The notes: a model not told the origin generated them from the letters alone. A stretch of DNA of 64,000 nucleotides from Zizania palustris (GCA_019279435.1 JAAALK010000283.1:6076001-6140000), one strand, 5' to 3'; positions 10,149 through 20,507 are shown, numbered from the stretch's first letter. Numbers and translations: made by a program.

Positions 10149-10199
10149 GGTCACTACTGGGGTTTAGAACCGGTTAAGGTATGGAAAAACCCTAACCTC

Positions 10200-10211
10200 G
10201 CTCTGATACCA
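10200..10211 (-). other. Primer-binding site of Sir-A (initiator Met tRNA)
   Basis: Minus strand TGGTATCAGAGC, the standard Ty1/copia primer site complementary to the initiator tRNA-Met 3' end. It lies two bases inside the LTR end at 10214. Confidence 0.9.
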
Positions 10212-11650
10212 CTTGTAGGACCGAAAGTAGCGACCAGAGGGGGGTGAATGGGCGCCTTAAAAATTCTTTCGAATCAATGGCCTATTCCCAATACCCAACG
10301 CACCTCAAAAGACTAAGCAGCAGAAAATAAACAGAAGGCCTAAGTCTAAGGGTATCTAACCTAGAAGCAACTGATGTCAAACAGAGAACTATTAAAGAAG
10401 TGCAACTAGGCAGATGAACACTGTGTAAGAGGCCTAAACTTCCCAATGGAATGATCTAAGTATATGTAAGGTGAAATGAGAAGGTACTGTCCAAATTTGT
10501 CTCCTGTTCGGAACTTGGCGAAGCCTGCTTCGCCTGTCGAGGTCTGCTTCAGAGATGATTGTCGAAGATTGCTTCGCTGGTCGAAGCTTGCTTCGGAGGT
10601 TGGTGACGAAGTCTGCTTCGGAGGTCAGTTGCGAAGCTTGTCGAAGATGCCGAAGGTGTTTTGGTCTAGCCTAGTTCGAAGAGGCAGGGAGCGAAGTATG
10701 CTTCGAAGCGAAGTATGACAAAGTCGGAGCCTACTTCGAAGTATGTACTTCGAAGGCAAGTCTTCGAACACAGCTTCGAACCAAGTACTTCGAAGCCAAA
10801 CCTTCGAACAGAAATACTTCGAACACAACACACAGACGGACTACCTTCGAACAAAGAAGCGAAGCCTGTTACACGACAGTGGCACCAAAGACGAAGCCTA
10901 CACTCTACCTTCGAAAAGAGCAAGTTTCGGAAAAAGAGGCGAAGGCTGACACGCCACAAAGAAACCAAAGCGAAGCCAAGCAGAACGCCAAGCTTCGAAG
11001 CCAACTTCGAAACCTATCGAAGTGTGGACTTCGAACAGCTAGGGCCGGAGTACCTTCGCAACGTCGCTCGAAGTATGCGATGCTGTCCGTTCAGAAAATA
11101 CTTCGAAGCTAGCAACACAGAACACAAAACGAAGTTCGAAGTTCGAAACGAAACCTTCGAGTAGGTCGGATCGAAGCTTGCCTCACGGAGCTGAGGGACT
11201 TCGAACAGAGAGGATGGCTTCACCAGAAAGCAGATAAAAAAGTTTCTAGAGCCTGTCAACTTCGATCAAAAAGTTATGCAGTAGAAAGTGAAAAGTTGTC
11301 ACAGAGCACTGTAGCTACAGTATAGCAGTACTACTTGCAACAGCAAGAACTAGTACTACTTGCGTGAAGAACACACCCAGCCGAAGCTACCGAAGCCTCA
11401 AGAATCATGGGAAAACTTGCTGTGCAAATAAAACGAAGCCAGTAAAACTCTGATGTTGCTGCACACGATTTGGGAAGAGAAACTTCACTTTAACAATAAA
11501 TGCAAAACAGCAACAACAGGGGCAAAACTCCCTGGCGGCGTAAGCAAGAATAGGAGAGGAGAGAGGCAAGGCAAGAGACAAAAAGTGACCCAAAGGAGTA
11601 GTATTGAATTCAGTCAAAAGGGTTAGTCCAAACCCTAGGGATTGGGGTCC

Positions 11651-11660
11651 TATTTATAGG
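11651..11660 (-). promoter_or_regulatory. TATA box of Sir-A LTR
   Basis: Minus strand CCTATAAATA, inside the LTR and in the same place as 61199-61208 of copy 2. It is expected to drive element transcription. Confidence 0.65.
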
Positions 11661-11910
11661 CTCCCAACACTAGGAACATTCCACCTGCCCCTTAGGGTTT
11701 TTACAGACACAAGAATAAAGGAAAAGACTCTACTGTCCTTAGGTATTTTTACAGAAACGACTGACTGACTGTGGGCCTAGAGTTACAGATGACTTATCCG
11801 GAAGCTAAGCTTTCGTAGCGACTACGGCTTCTCTTCAGGACAGTCGGATACAGAATCAACGGTTGTCAGTTTTGCGCCAAAACTGACAAAGTCTCCACCG
11901 ACTTTGCACC

Positions 11911-12150
11911 AGGTACCCGGATTGGGCCGGCCCGATTCCGCAGCTCTCTCAGCCCGGCAATCACTCACCGCCCGTGTACCTGAGTCAACCCTAGTCAACA
12001 GCCCAGTGGGTCTTCTACTGCTTCTGGCCCATGCACTCGGATTGGACCAGCCCGACTTCGCAGCGTCCTCTGCCCGACAGTCGCTCGCTGCCCGTGTACC
12101 TGAGTCACACGCGGCCCATGAAACAGCAGATCTCTTCTTCTTCTGTCCTT
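11911..12150. repeat. 120-bp tandem duplication in the Sir-A LTR
   Basis: CGGATTGG near 11918 recurs at 12038, and both copies carry a 'cccgtgtacctgagtca' block. The same doubled structure is present in copy 2 (about 61450-61690), so it predates both insertions. Confidence 0.8.
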
Positions 12151-12221
12151 TTTGACTATCGTTGACAATGACTCATCACATCTAGAGCCATGAGGCCCAC
12201 GCTATTCAGCATGGCTCCTCA

Positions 12222-12885
12222 CCGGTTCGGAGTGCCTAGACAACTTACAGTTGATAATGGAACACAGTTCGATGCAGAACCTTTCAGGAAGTTTTGCGAA
12301 GATCTAGGCATCCAGTTATGTTTTGCTATAGTGAGGCATCCTCAGTCTAATGGAGCTGTAGAAAGAGCCAATGGAAATATTTTGTCAGAGCTAAATCGAA
12401 GGATAGTAGGATTAGCAAAAGGACTGTGGACCGAAGAGCTTCCGAAGATTTTGTGGTCCATTCAGACTACGCAAACAAGGTCCACAGGTTTTACTCCATT
12501 CAGACTACTATTCGGAGATGAAGCTATGACTCCAACGGAGCTCAAAGGAGGATCACTTCGCAGCACCGAACCGGAGATTGAAGAAGAAAGGCAAGCTTCG
12601 CTAGATTTATCAGAAGAAACAAGACTTCGAGCTGTGGCTAATTTATCAAAATATCACCAGCAGACGAAGGCTTGGTATGACCCGAAGGTTAAGATCAATG
12701 AGCTTAGGCCGGGTCATCTTGTTCTGCGAAGCATTATAGTGCCAGGGAAATTAGAAAATAAATGGGAAGGTCCATATTTAATTGTTCGTTCAGGACGCCC
12801 TGGCTCTTTTAAATTAGCTAATTTAGAAGGTGAAGAGTTAGCACATACTTGGCATGCGGAGCACCTAAAGCGATACTTCGCATAA
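12222..12885 (+). CDS. Tat-B integrase, C-terminal half
   Basis: The frame starts at RFGVPRQ, has the second catalytic Asp in TVDNGTQFD and the catalytic Glu intact in NGAVERANG, then the C-terminal chromatin/DNA-binding part (PGHLVLR, NKWEGPYLIV) and stop TAA at 12883-12885. There is no internal stop. The N-terminal zinc module and first Asp are missing because Sir-A interrupts the gene. By chance the antisense LTR supplies an in-frame ATG at 12190. Confidence 0.92.
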
Positions 12886-13069
12886 GGGCTCCTTGTAAAC
12901 CACTTGTAATCATCTTCTGAATTAATAAAGCATATGGTCCAGATAGTGCCTTCCCCTCATAAACCTCCAGCTTCTGAGTGGACGCACTGGAACCGCGGGG
13001 TTGACCGAATCATATTTTCGGACTTCGAATCATTGGTTCGAAGTTTCTGACATGGGGGCTGACATAATC
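12886..13069 (+). other. Spacer after Tat-B pol
   Basis: Noncoding. AATAAA occurs near 12923 and a 'gtggacgcac' block is shared with Tat-A. Confidence 0.45.
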
Positions 13070-13308
13070 CGGAGTCCAAGCCACCGGCTTGTAGGCATCC
13101 GTAAAAGAGCCCAAAACAACATTATGTGGAGTCCAAGCCATTGGATGGTAGACATCCGTAAAAAGAGCCGAAGGTGGCCAAAATATGCGGAGTCCAAGCC
13201 ATTGGCTGGTAGACATCCGTAAAAAGAGTCCAAAGAGACCATTGCAAACTCCGAACCACTGGTTTGACAGAGTTTGCAAAAAAGAGCCGAAGGTGGCCAA
13301 AGCAAAAC
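13070..13308 (+). repeat. Degenerate tandem repeat, ~57-61 bp unit, about four copies
   Basis: Units start with GGAGTCCAAGCCA at about 13070, 13127 and 13188. Each carries 'gtagacatccgtaaaaagag', and a fourth weaker unit starts near 13249. The unit is unrelated to the 34-bp repeat of Tat-A but has the same position. Confidence 0.88.
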
Positions 13309-13661
13309 AGAGTTTGAGCCATGAGCTTCGAATGTCTATTAACATAGTCCAAAGTGACAAATTATCTAAGACACTAAGGTGTCCTGAAAGTTATCTCAAG
13401 TGATTTCTTTCAAAAAACAAAGGGTACTAAGTTGCCATTCTTCAGGCTACAAATAGTCGAAGACATTTTATAAGATTTGAAAAGATCTTTAAAATACAGA
13501 GGGGCTCCGAACCCCAAAAAATTGTACTCCGAAGTTTTTCTTTGCGCATAACCATCTTTGAATACAGTTTGAAGTTGCTTATTCCCAAAGAGGGGCTAGT
13601 AAATAGGGAGACAATTTTAAATCGGTATTCATTATTCGAACGAATATGTTTACAGATTACA
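13309..13661. other. Noncoding spacer in Tat-B
   Basis: About 350 A/T-rich bases between the repeats and the end of the antisense gene. It probably holds the convergent 3' ends of the pol and antisense transcripts. I see no gene. Confidence 0.4.
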
Positions 13662-14141
13662 TCATGAAAAATGTGTATCTATACCAAGAAGGAATCGAAG
13701 ACCTCTTCGATCTCTAGAGCTAGGGTTGGAACGACTAGTTCCAGTGTCGGGAGTTCTAACAACTTTACGTTTAACTCTCTTGCCTCCCTTCGAAGCTCTA
13801 AAGTCCTTCTGTTCTTGTTGAAGCTCGGCCCAAGTTCGAAGCCGTTCGGGGCTCTTTTCCCAGCTTCCAAGTTCTTCAGGATTTTTACTTCGAGCTTCAT
13901 CTTCGTCTTCGGACCATATAACGTCTTCAGAAGATGAAGTGTCCAAGTTAACCTCTTCTTCTTCCTCTTTAATATAAGATAGTATATCTCTGCTTACTTC
14001 GGGCGTAATTACACCGGAACTATCTCGAGGAACTAAAAATCGAGGGCGTTTATAAGCTTTTAGAAGATCGAAGGTAACCCATAATGAGCGAAGTTCGTCG
14101 TTAATATCTAACACTTCGATATCTTCCGTATGAGGCAAAGC
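13662..14141 (-). CDS. Antisense gene exon 5
   Basis: Follows an acceptor GTTTTTAG. It starts ALPHTEDIEVLD, has an acidic run (IKEEEEEVNLD), the block RTWAELQQEQKDFRASK shared with Tat-A (SWAQLQEDQKIF), then a basic tail, and stops TGA at 13664-13662. Confidence 0.78.
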   Translation of the reverse strand, partial: ALPHTEDIEVLDINDELRSLWVTFDLLKAYKRPRFLVPRDSSGVITPEVSRDILSYIKEEEEEVNLDTSSSEDVIWSEDEDEARSKNPEELGSWEKSPERLRTWAELQQEQKDFRASKGGKRVKRKVVRTPDTGTSRSNPSSRDRRGLRFLLGIDTHFS

Positions 14142-14228
14142 CTAAAAACATGATAAACAAATTTTCATTGATAAATGTACATAAGCACAAAGCTTCACAT
14201 AGACAAAGATCCTAAAACATATCTAAAC

Positions 14229-15056
14229 CTGCGGGTCCAAAGGAGGCTGACTGCTCGAAGCTTGGAACCGAGCTTGCTTCTGGCGTTGTCCTTCGTCGAT
14301 CCAAGCCTTGATCGCAGAGCGACCTTCGGCTCTCCATGAAGTTTGGAAGGCTTGCCAGGCAGCGGCCACACCTTCGGAAGGAGTCAGAAGTTTCTCGTCG
14401 TCAAAGGTAATTGGGCCCCCTCCTGTGCTCGGAGTTATTGATCGGCCCAGATCCTCGTAGTAACGAAGTAGGCCAATAGCAGCCACTTGTCCGGAGAGTT
14501 CTCCGTAGCGAATGCCTGCTGTCTTCATCTGCTTCGCCACTCCTTGAATCCTTTTCAACCGGCGCAGAAGGGAAATGTTATCATCAGAAGGAAGCGTCCC
14601 GGTAGTACCGAAGTACTCCAGAACACCTAGCAGTTGATCCATAACCTCCGCAGGTACCTTCTCGGACTTCAGCTTATCTTCGATCAGCGCGTCCTTCGCC
14701 AAAGTTACCTCTCCCAGAACTCCAGAAAGTCTAGCAGCCTCTGTGGTTAAGGAATTCTTTTGATTCAAAAGCTGACTAGCTTCCTCTCGGAGCCTAACAA
14801 GCTCGGTCCCCGCAGTAGCGTGCTCAGCCCGCATTCTTTCAACTTCTGCTCGAAGCACATTTCTTTCTGCTTCGAGCTCCTTGTTCGCAGCCTCCAAGCC
14901 TTGCCTAGCCCTGCGCTCTGTTGACACTATATTGTCCATCTGAACCACTCGGCCTTCGGAGATAGTGAGATTCCGTTGAAGAGTTACATTTTCCTCTAGA
15001 AGGCGAGTGATTTCTCGTTCATTTGATATATTCGCAGCTTGGGCCAAGACTGTTTG
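14229..15056 (-). CDS. Antisense gene exon 4, coiled coil
   Basis: Follows an acceptor TTTTCGCAG. About 150 residues have heptad-like Leu/Ala/Glu/Arg spacing (LLEENVTLQRNL, ELEAERNVLRAEVERM). A globular tail follows (LRRLKRIQGVAKQM, GELSGQVAAIGLLRYYEDLG) that aligns with the Tat-A tail (YGEVSARVAAFGIFRHLES). It ends at PLDPQ and donor GTTTAG; the Tat-A exon ends at PDPK. It is open throughout. Confidence 0.8.
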
Positions 15057-15129
15057 CTGCGAAAAGAAAAAATCAAGGTAAGAAATTATTTGTATGAAAA
15101 CTTAATGTTATTTCACAGATGCTTCGTAC

Positions 15130-15566
15130 CTGGTAGGCTGCGCGCTCCATAGCAGCGTTAAGCTCCGAGCTCTTAGCCTCACTCAGAATGGCCACCAAGT
15201 TCGTCTCCCCAATGTCGTGACTAGCTCGATCCAAAGGTTCAAGCAAAGTCCGAAGACCAGTTCTTTGCTCTAAGAAAGGAGCTAGAAGGGGGAGCATACT
15301 TATCGCTTGTTGGTCATCTTCGTTTGACGAAGGGCCGGAGTGTTGGCCTGTAGTCTTCGGAGCCCCTGGAGACTGGCCCCCCTCGGTAGATTGACTCTCG
15401 TCTGTTGACTCAGACGGAGTTGATCCGGAGCTTGCAGCAGGGAGGGAGTCTATTTTTCTTTTGCCTCTTCCAGGCCCCATTTGAGTGGCTTTTGGGATTG
15501 GCTCCGAAGTTGTCGAAGGTCCAGGGATTATATCTTCCTGACGGACCTCTTCCACGGAAGTGGACT
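15130..15566 (-). CDS. Antisense gene exon 3
   Basis: Follows an acceptor TTTTTACAG. It is Ser/Pro/Glu-rich with a basic GRGKRKID patch, then a helical segment (LLPLLAPFLEQR-type) ending AAYQ before donor GTACGA. It corresponds to Tat-A exon 3, which ends AASQ before its donor. Confidence 0.75.
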
Positions 15567-15637
15567 CTGTAAAAACAAAGGTATTATACATCGTATAAAT
15601 ACGCAAAATAAACATAAAAGAATTATTCGAAGTTTAC

Positions 15638-16276
15638 CTTCGACATTCTGGCGACCGGTAATCATTGGACTGTTTGGCGGATCGAAGGTGAGATCTTCGT
15701 CCGAATCAGCCGTCAAATCTTCGACTGCAGGAACATTTTCCTGGACAGTCCTTGTTGCCTCGTCAGGAATCGAAGCCATGGTGACTTCGACTCCACTTTC
15801 ATCCACAGGAACTTCCTCTTGAGGTAAATCCTCTTGAACTGCCGAAGTCTTTATTTGCTCAAGGTTCTCTTGAGACTCCGGCACGTTCGCAGGTACTTCG
15901 GCTTGTGCAGTCCTTTGAGATGCATCTTCGTCAATCAGCTGCACAAGCAGCCCGCCTTCGTCCTCTTGGGAGTCAGAGACTGAAGCCTTTGGGCTCGAAG
16001 GTGCAGGGTTCTTTGGCTTCTGAGCCACCTTCTTGACCGGAGTCTTGGCGGAACTCGAAGTCCCAGCTTCGGCTTTCCTCTTTTTAGGTCCTTTCTCCGA
16101 AGGCACCCAATCCATTAAAGGGGGCGGAGCGATTTCCAGCATTCCCCACACCCTGTTAAATCTTTCCCAACTCCCGACCAACTTGATTCGCCATTCCTTT
16201 TCGGTCGGAGTTGGAGCGCCCAAAATTTTCTCCGAAGCCCGTATGATTTGCTCCGAAGTTATAGGGGCTGAAGAAG
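15638..16276 (-). CDS. Antisense gene exon 2
   Basis: Follows an acceptor TTTTTTAG. It encodes ITSEQIIRASEKILG, a Trp-rich short block (WRIKLVGSWERFNRVWGML), a basic KKRKAE segment that could be a nuclear signal, then an acidic Glu/Ser/Pro-rich tail. It is open throughout. Confidence 0.75.
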
Positions 16277-16345
16277 CTAAAAAATGAATTAAGTTAGTTA
16301 CTTCTTCGAATGAATATGCATAATGTATGTTGTTTTCGAAGTTAC

Positions 16346-17289
16346 CTGCAGGGCTCGAAGTCGAAGTAATTTTTCGGAGACCGCCTTCCGAATCCTCTTC
16401 GAAGATGATAGGCCAGTTGGCCATCAACGGAGGGATTTGGAGCCCAAGAAACTCTTCGGCTAAGTCTCGCATGCTTAACCTTCGACTAATCTTCTGAAGT
16501 AAGCTGAGGCGAGCTTCGAGCTGACCCTGGTCTGGATGCACAAGGGCTTCCTTTCGGAAATGGATATCTTTCAGAGGTCCGGCTAGAGGGTTGCTCGCCC
16601 CAACTTCGGCATAAAACTATCTCATGACCCAGTCGGTATACCATCTTGCATTAATGGCCTTAGCAAGAAATTGAAGGGCGTATTCATCCCGAAGCCTGAA
16701 GTTAATACTTCCGAAGGCTACTACCACTTTTTCACCTCCGGGGCCTACGAAGGTTTTTGGCTGGCACGAAGCTCTGTGCAGCGCAGCGAAGATCTCTGCC
16801 CTCCCCTCACAACCTTCGGCTCTCAACGCCCATTCGAAGATAGCTAAATGAGCTACTGCATTCGGAGAATGTTGGGGGAGAGTGACGTGAAACAGATCCA
16901 GTACCTCGGCCAAGAAATCCACTGCTGGAAGACCTAAGCCAGCTTCGAAAAAGGCTTCGAAGACGACCACTTCTCCGGGTCTTGGTGACGGGATAACCTC
17001 CTTTCCAGGTTTGTGGATCATAACTCCCGCACTAATTTTCCCCTCTACTGCGACTGCCAGTGATTCTCTTTTGCAGGTCGAAGGTCCCAGTTGGAAGGAT
17101 TGATCCAGGTATTTTGTTGATGGCGGGCAGAGGCCTTGATAACAACATTTTGGCGATTTCCCCTCCTGCCGCCATGGATGTCGCTGCAGGTGTTGGAGGT
17201 GCCGTCGCCAATGCCGCAGCCGCTGCAGCCGCAGCCGCCTGCTATCGGGCCAAGGCTGAAGGTGCTCCAGATCCTTTGGTTTTCGCCAT
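16346..17289 (-). pseudogene. Antisense gene exon 1 (Transposase_28-like)
   Basis: The likely start is ATG at 17289-17287 (MAKTKGSGAPSA), followed by an Ala run. The conserved domain occupies about 17021-16600 and continues across the TAG at 16617 into VHPDQGQLEARLSLLQ. The donor GTAACT follows at 16345. Confidence 0.7.
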
Positions 17290-17390
17290 TGAAGTTACTG
17301 AGCTGCTTGGGGAGAAGAATGGAGGCTAGGGCTCAAAGGGTGTTTTGTTTACAAGAGAGCGGTGAAAAGTACTCAGGAAAATTCTAGGCC

Positions 17391-17404
17391 CTCTATTTAT
17401 AGCC
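17391..17404 (-). promoter_or_regulatory. TATA box for the antisense gene
   Basis: Minus strand GGCTATAAATAGAG, about 105 bases upstream of the ATG at 17289 and outside the 3' LTR. This suggests a dedicated promoter for the antisense gene rather than readthrough from host sequence. Confidence 0.6.
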
Positions 17405-17718
17405 TAGACTTTACAATTTTTACCGTTAGTCCATGCTGTTTCGCATTCTTGCCCGTTACTTTTCTCCGAAATTAACGCACTCTGTAACTTCCGTTAGAAG
17501 AAAGAAGCCAACGGCTATTTCTTCTAAGTCTAAAAGGCTTTCGAACTTCCTGAGTCAGTTCTAAGATAGTTCGAAAGTAATTGTCTTAAAACTGATTCGA
17601 AGTTTTATATCTCCATACATTTCAGAGATAAATTAAAATCTAATAACCCCTACGCCTGGTTATTTTTTCTTCCGTATACTGCTCTCCTAACATTACAGGT
17701 TTAACGGAGAAGCGTATT

Positions 17719-17729
17719 CGAGGGGCTAC
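17719..17729 (+). other. Polypurine tract of Tat-B
   Basis: CGAGGGGCTAC directly precedes the LTR start TGTTGGGGG. Confidence 0.7.
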
Positions 17730-18224
17730 TGTTGGGGGAAAATATTCCATCCTCAGGGTTATTGCAGTAACAGCACAAAGGCAGATAATGGATTCGAAGG
17801 TTTGAAAACATACATCTTCGGAGATGTCCTGAGTCAAGCTCGAAGCATGAAGATGGACCTTGGTTCGGAGTATATCTTCGAACTAAGGCTCTATGAGATC
17901 TTTTCAGCCAGCTAAGATGGAAGACTTATCTTTTATCTTATTAGATTAGTCTTTTATCATTTTAGCCCTATCAAGGGTACCGAATAGTTTCCACTATGTC
18001 GGTTGTAATAGAGGGGTAAATAGGTCTTTTCCTTAATATTTGGGCCTATAAATACCCCCCATTTCACCCTATAAGAAGGACCGAATACAAGTTATTCAAT
18101 ACACACATTCGAACTATTCTAAGTTGTTATCCTTTCGGAGACTTAGAACAGTTCACTTCACAAACTTTTTGTTTGTTAGCTTCTAATCTACAGAAACCTG
18201 TTAGCGTAATCTTTTACGCCAACA
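17730..18224 (+). repeat. Tat-B 3' LTR (495 bp)
   Basis: Starts TGTTGGGGGAAAATATT, ends TTTTACGCCAACA, with a TATA-like TATAAATA at 18047-18054. It is the same family as the inverted LTR at 9606-10102. It is followed at once by Tat-C LTR sequence, into which Tat-B inserted. Confidence 0.93.
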
Positions 18225-19197
18225 AGGGGTGAGGCCGGTTCATTAAGCCCCCCAACACAAATCAATCACAAAGCCCTAGCTTTGAACCGTACCTTTACTT
18301 TTTATTTACCTTTCTGCAACCTTCATGGGTTTGCCTAGAAGCCCTCCATCGGCCATGCCAAAACTGTGGTAAGCCTTGCTACTTCGCTCGTGAATTACCC
18401 GTTACTCTATGTAATAAATTGATATCACCTTGTTACTTTGCTTGTGAAGTATCTGTTAATCTACGTAACAGATTGCTACCTTCGTTTCCCTACTACAACA
18501 CTTAGTAGATTCGGTCCCAAGGCCGAACTGGTTTGCAGGTTCTCATGCTCGGAGCCCTTTCGCTGGAGGTGTCTGAAGCCAGGAAGCTGGTTTTGGAGAC
18601 TGTTAGAACACCCTTTGGCGGGAATACTGCTTCGACTACCCGTGCTGGACCGTCACGCTGTTGTTGGTCTAACCAAGTCCCGTGCGCCAACACGCTCCGT
18701 AGCAGGCTTCATCGCGACAGGCTTTGCCACGTTTGTACCCCGTGACAGATGAAGTCACGCCAGTGCGTTGCGATTGAGATATTTTGTCATATCAGAGACT
18801 TTGCACCGAACCCCGTTGATCGGAGGTGATTTCGCGTCAAGATCTGTTTGGATCCTGCCTTTGGCTAGATCAATCCGAACACCGAAGACTACCTTCGGCG
18901 AGATCCTTCACACCAGACGCTGAAGGTACCCTTCAATGAGACCTTCGCACAGTACCCTTTGAGTCAGTTAGGCCCCGGTCAGCCTACTGGTTTTTTTATT
19001 TAATATATTTCTTTTCGACTAATTGGATTATTTCTGTGTGATCTAATTACCTGGCGACTCCACCCCTCCTTGACACTATTAAGGGTAGTCGGAACACAAC
19101 ATCGGTGTTGTGTTACGCTGAGGCTTGTCCCTAAGTATCCGCACACTTTTGGATCATCCAAGTGACCCAAGTGTGGGGGCACGTTTTTGTGTCAACA
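18225..19197 (+). repeat. Tat-C LTR fragment, plus orientation
   Basis: Reverse complement of most of 38376-39260. It contains the two ~54-bp direct repeats around 'acttcgcttgtgaa', and ends GTTTTTGTGTCAACA at 19197, the LTR 3' terminus. The left part is cut by Tat-B. On the right it abuts Tat-C internal sequence of opposite orientation, so it is the end of a separate Tat-C insertion. Confidence 0.88.
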
Positions 19198-20491
19198 ACT
19201 ATCTTCTGTAGCAATGTACAGCCGAAATAGAATTCCGGCTTTTGGCACTCTTACCACGGGCGATGATGACAAGCACTCTTTAATTTTCTCAAAGGCGCTC
19301 TGCTAACTTGCCCCCAAGTGAACTCGGCTTCATTTTTTAGCCGAAGTATGTGGACGAAAGCGTCGATCTTGCCAGACAAGTTAGATATAAAGCGACACAC
19401 ATAATTCATCTTGCCTAGCAACTGTTGCACATCTCTCTTACATGTCGGTGCTTCAAAGTTCCTAATCTTTTTAAGTCTAATAGGGTCGATCTCAATACCT
19501 CTTTCATGAATCATGAACCCTGAGAACTTGCCTGTCGACACGCCAAACGCACATTTGAGCGGGTTCTTTTTTAAGCCATGTTGACGCATCCTATCAAAAG
19601 TCACCCTCAAATCAGCCAAATGGTTTCCCATAGCATCCGATTTGACTACAACATCATCTATGTATACTTCTAAGATAACTCCTAGCAAGTCATGAAAGAT
19701 GAAATTCATAGCAAGTTGATATGTGGCGCCAGCATTCTTTAAACCAAAAGTCATAACGACCCACTCAAATAAGCTGACAAAACCAGAGTATCAAAAGGCT
19801 ATCTTATGGATGTCCTCTTCGGCCATAAAAATTTGATTATAACCAGCGTTGCCATCAAGAAAACTTAGTAACTTGTGTCCTGAAGCATTGTTGATCAACA
19901 TGTCAGCTATTGCACGGGATATTCGTCTTTTGGAGTGGCCTTGTTCAGATCCCTGAAATCAATACAAACTCGTATTTTTCCACTCCCCTTCTTCTCTACA
20001 GGCACGATGTTAGCAACCCATTCATCATACTTGCATGGCCTAATAAATTCAGCCTTGAGCAATCGTTCTATCTCTTCTTTAACTCAGTCATACACGACCG
20101 AATTAAAGCGGTGAGGGGGCTCTTTATAAGGCCTAAACCCAGGTTTGATAGGTAGTCGATGTTCTACGAGCTCGCGGATTAGTCCTGGCATCTCACTATA
20201 TTCCCATGCGAAGTAATCAACATATGACCAAAGCAATTTTATTACTTCAGCCTTTTAATCAGCTTGTAAATTTTTGTTTACAAAAGTCAGCCTTGGAGTG
20301 TTAACATTGCCTATATCGACCACTTCTAAAGGATCGGCCGACGCAAAACCTTGTCCTAACTTTTCCACTTCACTAAAGTCTTCAATGGCTTCGGCAATAC
20401 TGTCTTTAGAAGACCGATACTGTTCTACGCGAGACTTCAGCCAATCCAGATTATTTTTACTCGACATGACTACTAATTTAGAAACAATCAT
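19198..20491 (-). pseudogene. Tat-C copy 1 reverse transcriptase
   Basis: Visible: MTFGLKNAGATYQLAMN, the catalytic VYIDDVVVKS, GMRQ-type thumb text (NPLKCAFGVSTGKFSGFM) and LGKMNYVCRFISNLSGK. The N-terminal part (20491-20255, LDWLKSRVEQYRSSKD) and the middle part are separated by stops and frameshifts. RNase H is cut at 19198. Confidence 0.85.
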
Positions 20492-20507
20492 GCTACACCA
20501 GCCGGCT

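Larger units (their letters stand above)
5741..12221 (-). mobile_element. Sir-A copy 1: Ty1/copia retrotransposon, SIRE/Maximus type, internally deleted
   Basis: Minus-strand order: 5' LTR (12221-10214), primer site, first codons of gag, an inserted Tat-B-family 5' end, then an abrupt join to the integrase-RT linker, RT, RNase H, a long 3' noncoding region, polypurine tract and a 3' LTR cut at 5741. Most of gag, protease and integrase are missing. The element sits in the integrase gene of Tat-B, whose frame resumes at 12222. RT/RNase H motifs and ~2-kb LTRs place it with SIRE/Opie-type copia. Confidence 0.88.
10214..12221 (-). repeat. Sir-A copy 1 5' LTR (2008 bp)
   Basis: Minus-strand start TGAGGAGCC at 12221, end GGTCCTACA at 10214. 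It is homologous end to end with 59865-61772. The stretch 10490-11170 is crowded with TTCGAA/CTTCG words. ORFs inside it have no protein signature and are chance frames. The right neighbour at 12222 is Tat-B integrase. The 5-bp target duplication cannot be checked because the other flank is lost. Confidence 0.93.
13662..17289 (-). pseudogene. Antisense five-exon gene of Tat-B with Transposase_28-like region
   Basis: Read against pol. Exons on the minus strand are 17289-16346, 16276-15638, 15566-15130, 15056-14229 and 14141-13662, joined by four short introns (69, 71, 73 and 87 nt) with GT/AG ends and phases 1, 1, 0 and 0. Frames join correctly at each splice. Exon 1 has a region like Pfam Transposase_28 ('putative gypsy type transposon': PRPGEVVVFEAFFEAGLGLP, PNAVAHLAIFEWAL). 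Exons 2-3 are acidic and low complexity, exon 4 is a long coiled coil, and exon 5 is acidic then basic. Exon 1 has a TAG at 17242-17244, a frameshift near 17050-17090 and a TAG at 16617-16619; exons 2-5 are open. Antisense ORFs after pol are known in Tat elements; their role is not. Confidence 0.8.
12222..18224 (+). mobile_element. Tat-B: Ty3/gypsy retrotransposon, 3' half
   Basis: Contains the C-terminal half of integrase, a tandem repeat array, an antisense multi-exon gene, a polypurine tract and the 3' LTR. The 5' half (LTR, gag, RT) lay left of Sir-A and was lost in the deletion ending at 5740. Tat-B sits in a Tat-C LTR (18225 onward). It is much less decayed than Tat-A: the surviving integrase frame is open. 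Confidence 0.88.

Noticed and set aside
10490..11170. Possible protein genes in the TTCGAA-rich region (several overlapping ORFs)
   Set aside because: The region is LTR U3/R sequence. Frames have no domain and are not conserved in Sir-A copy 2.
17060..17387. Plus-strand Ala-rich ORFs
   Set aside because: They are shadows of exon 1 of the minus-strand antisense gene; the Ala run is present on both readings because of GC repeats.
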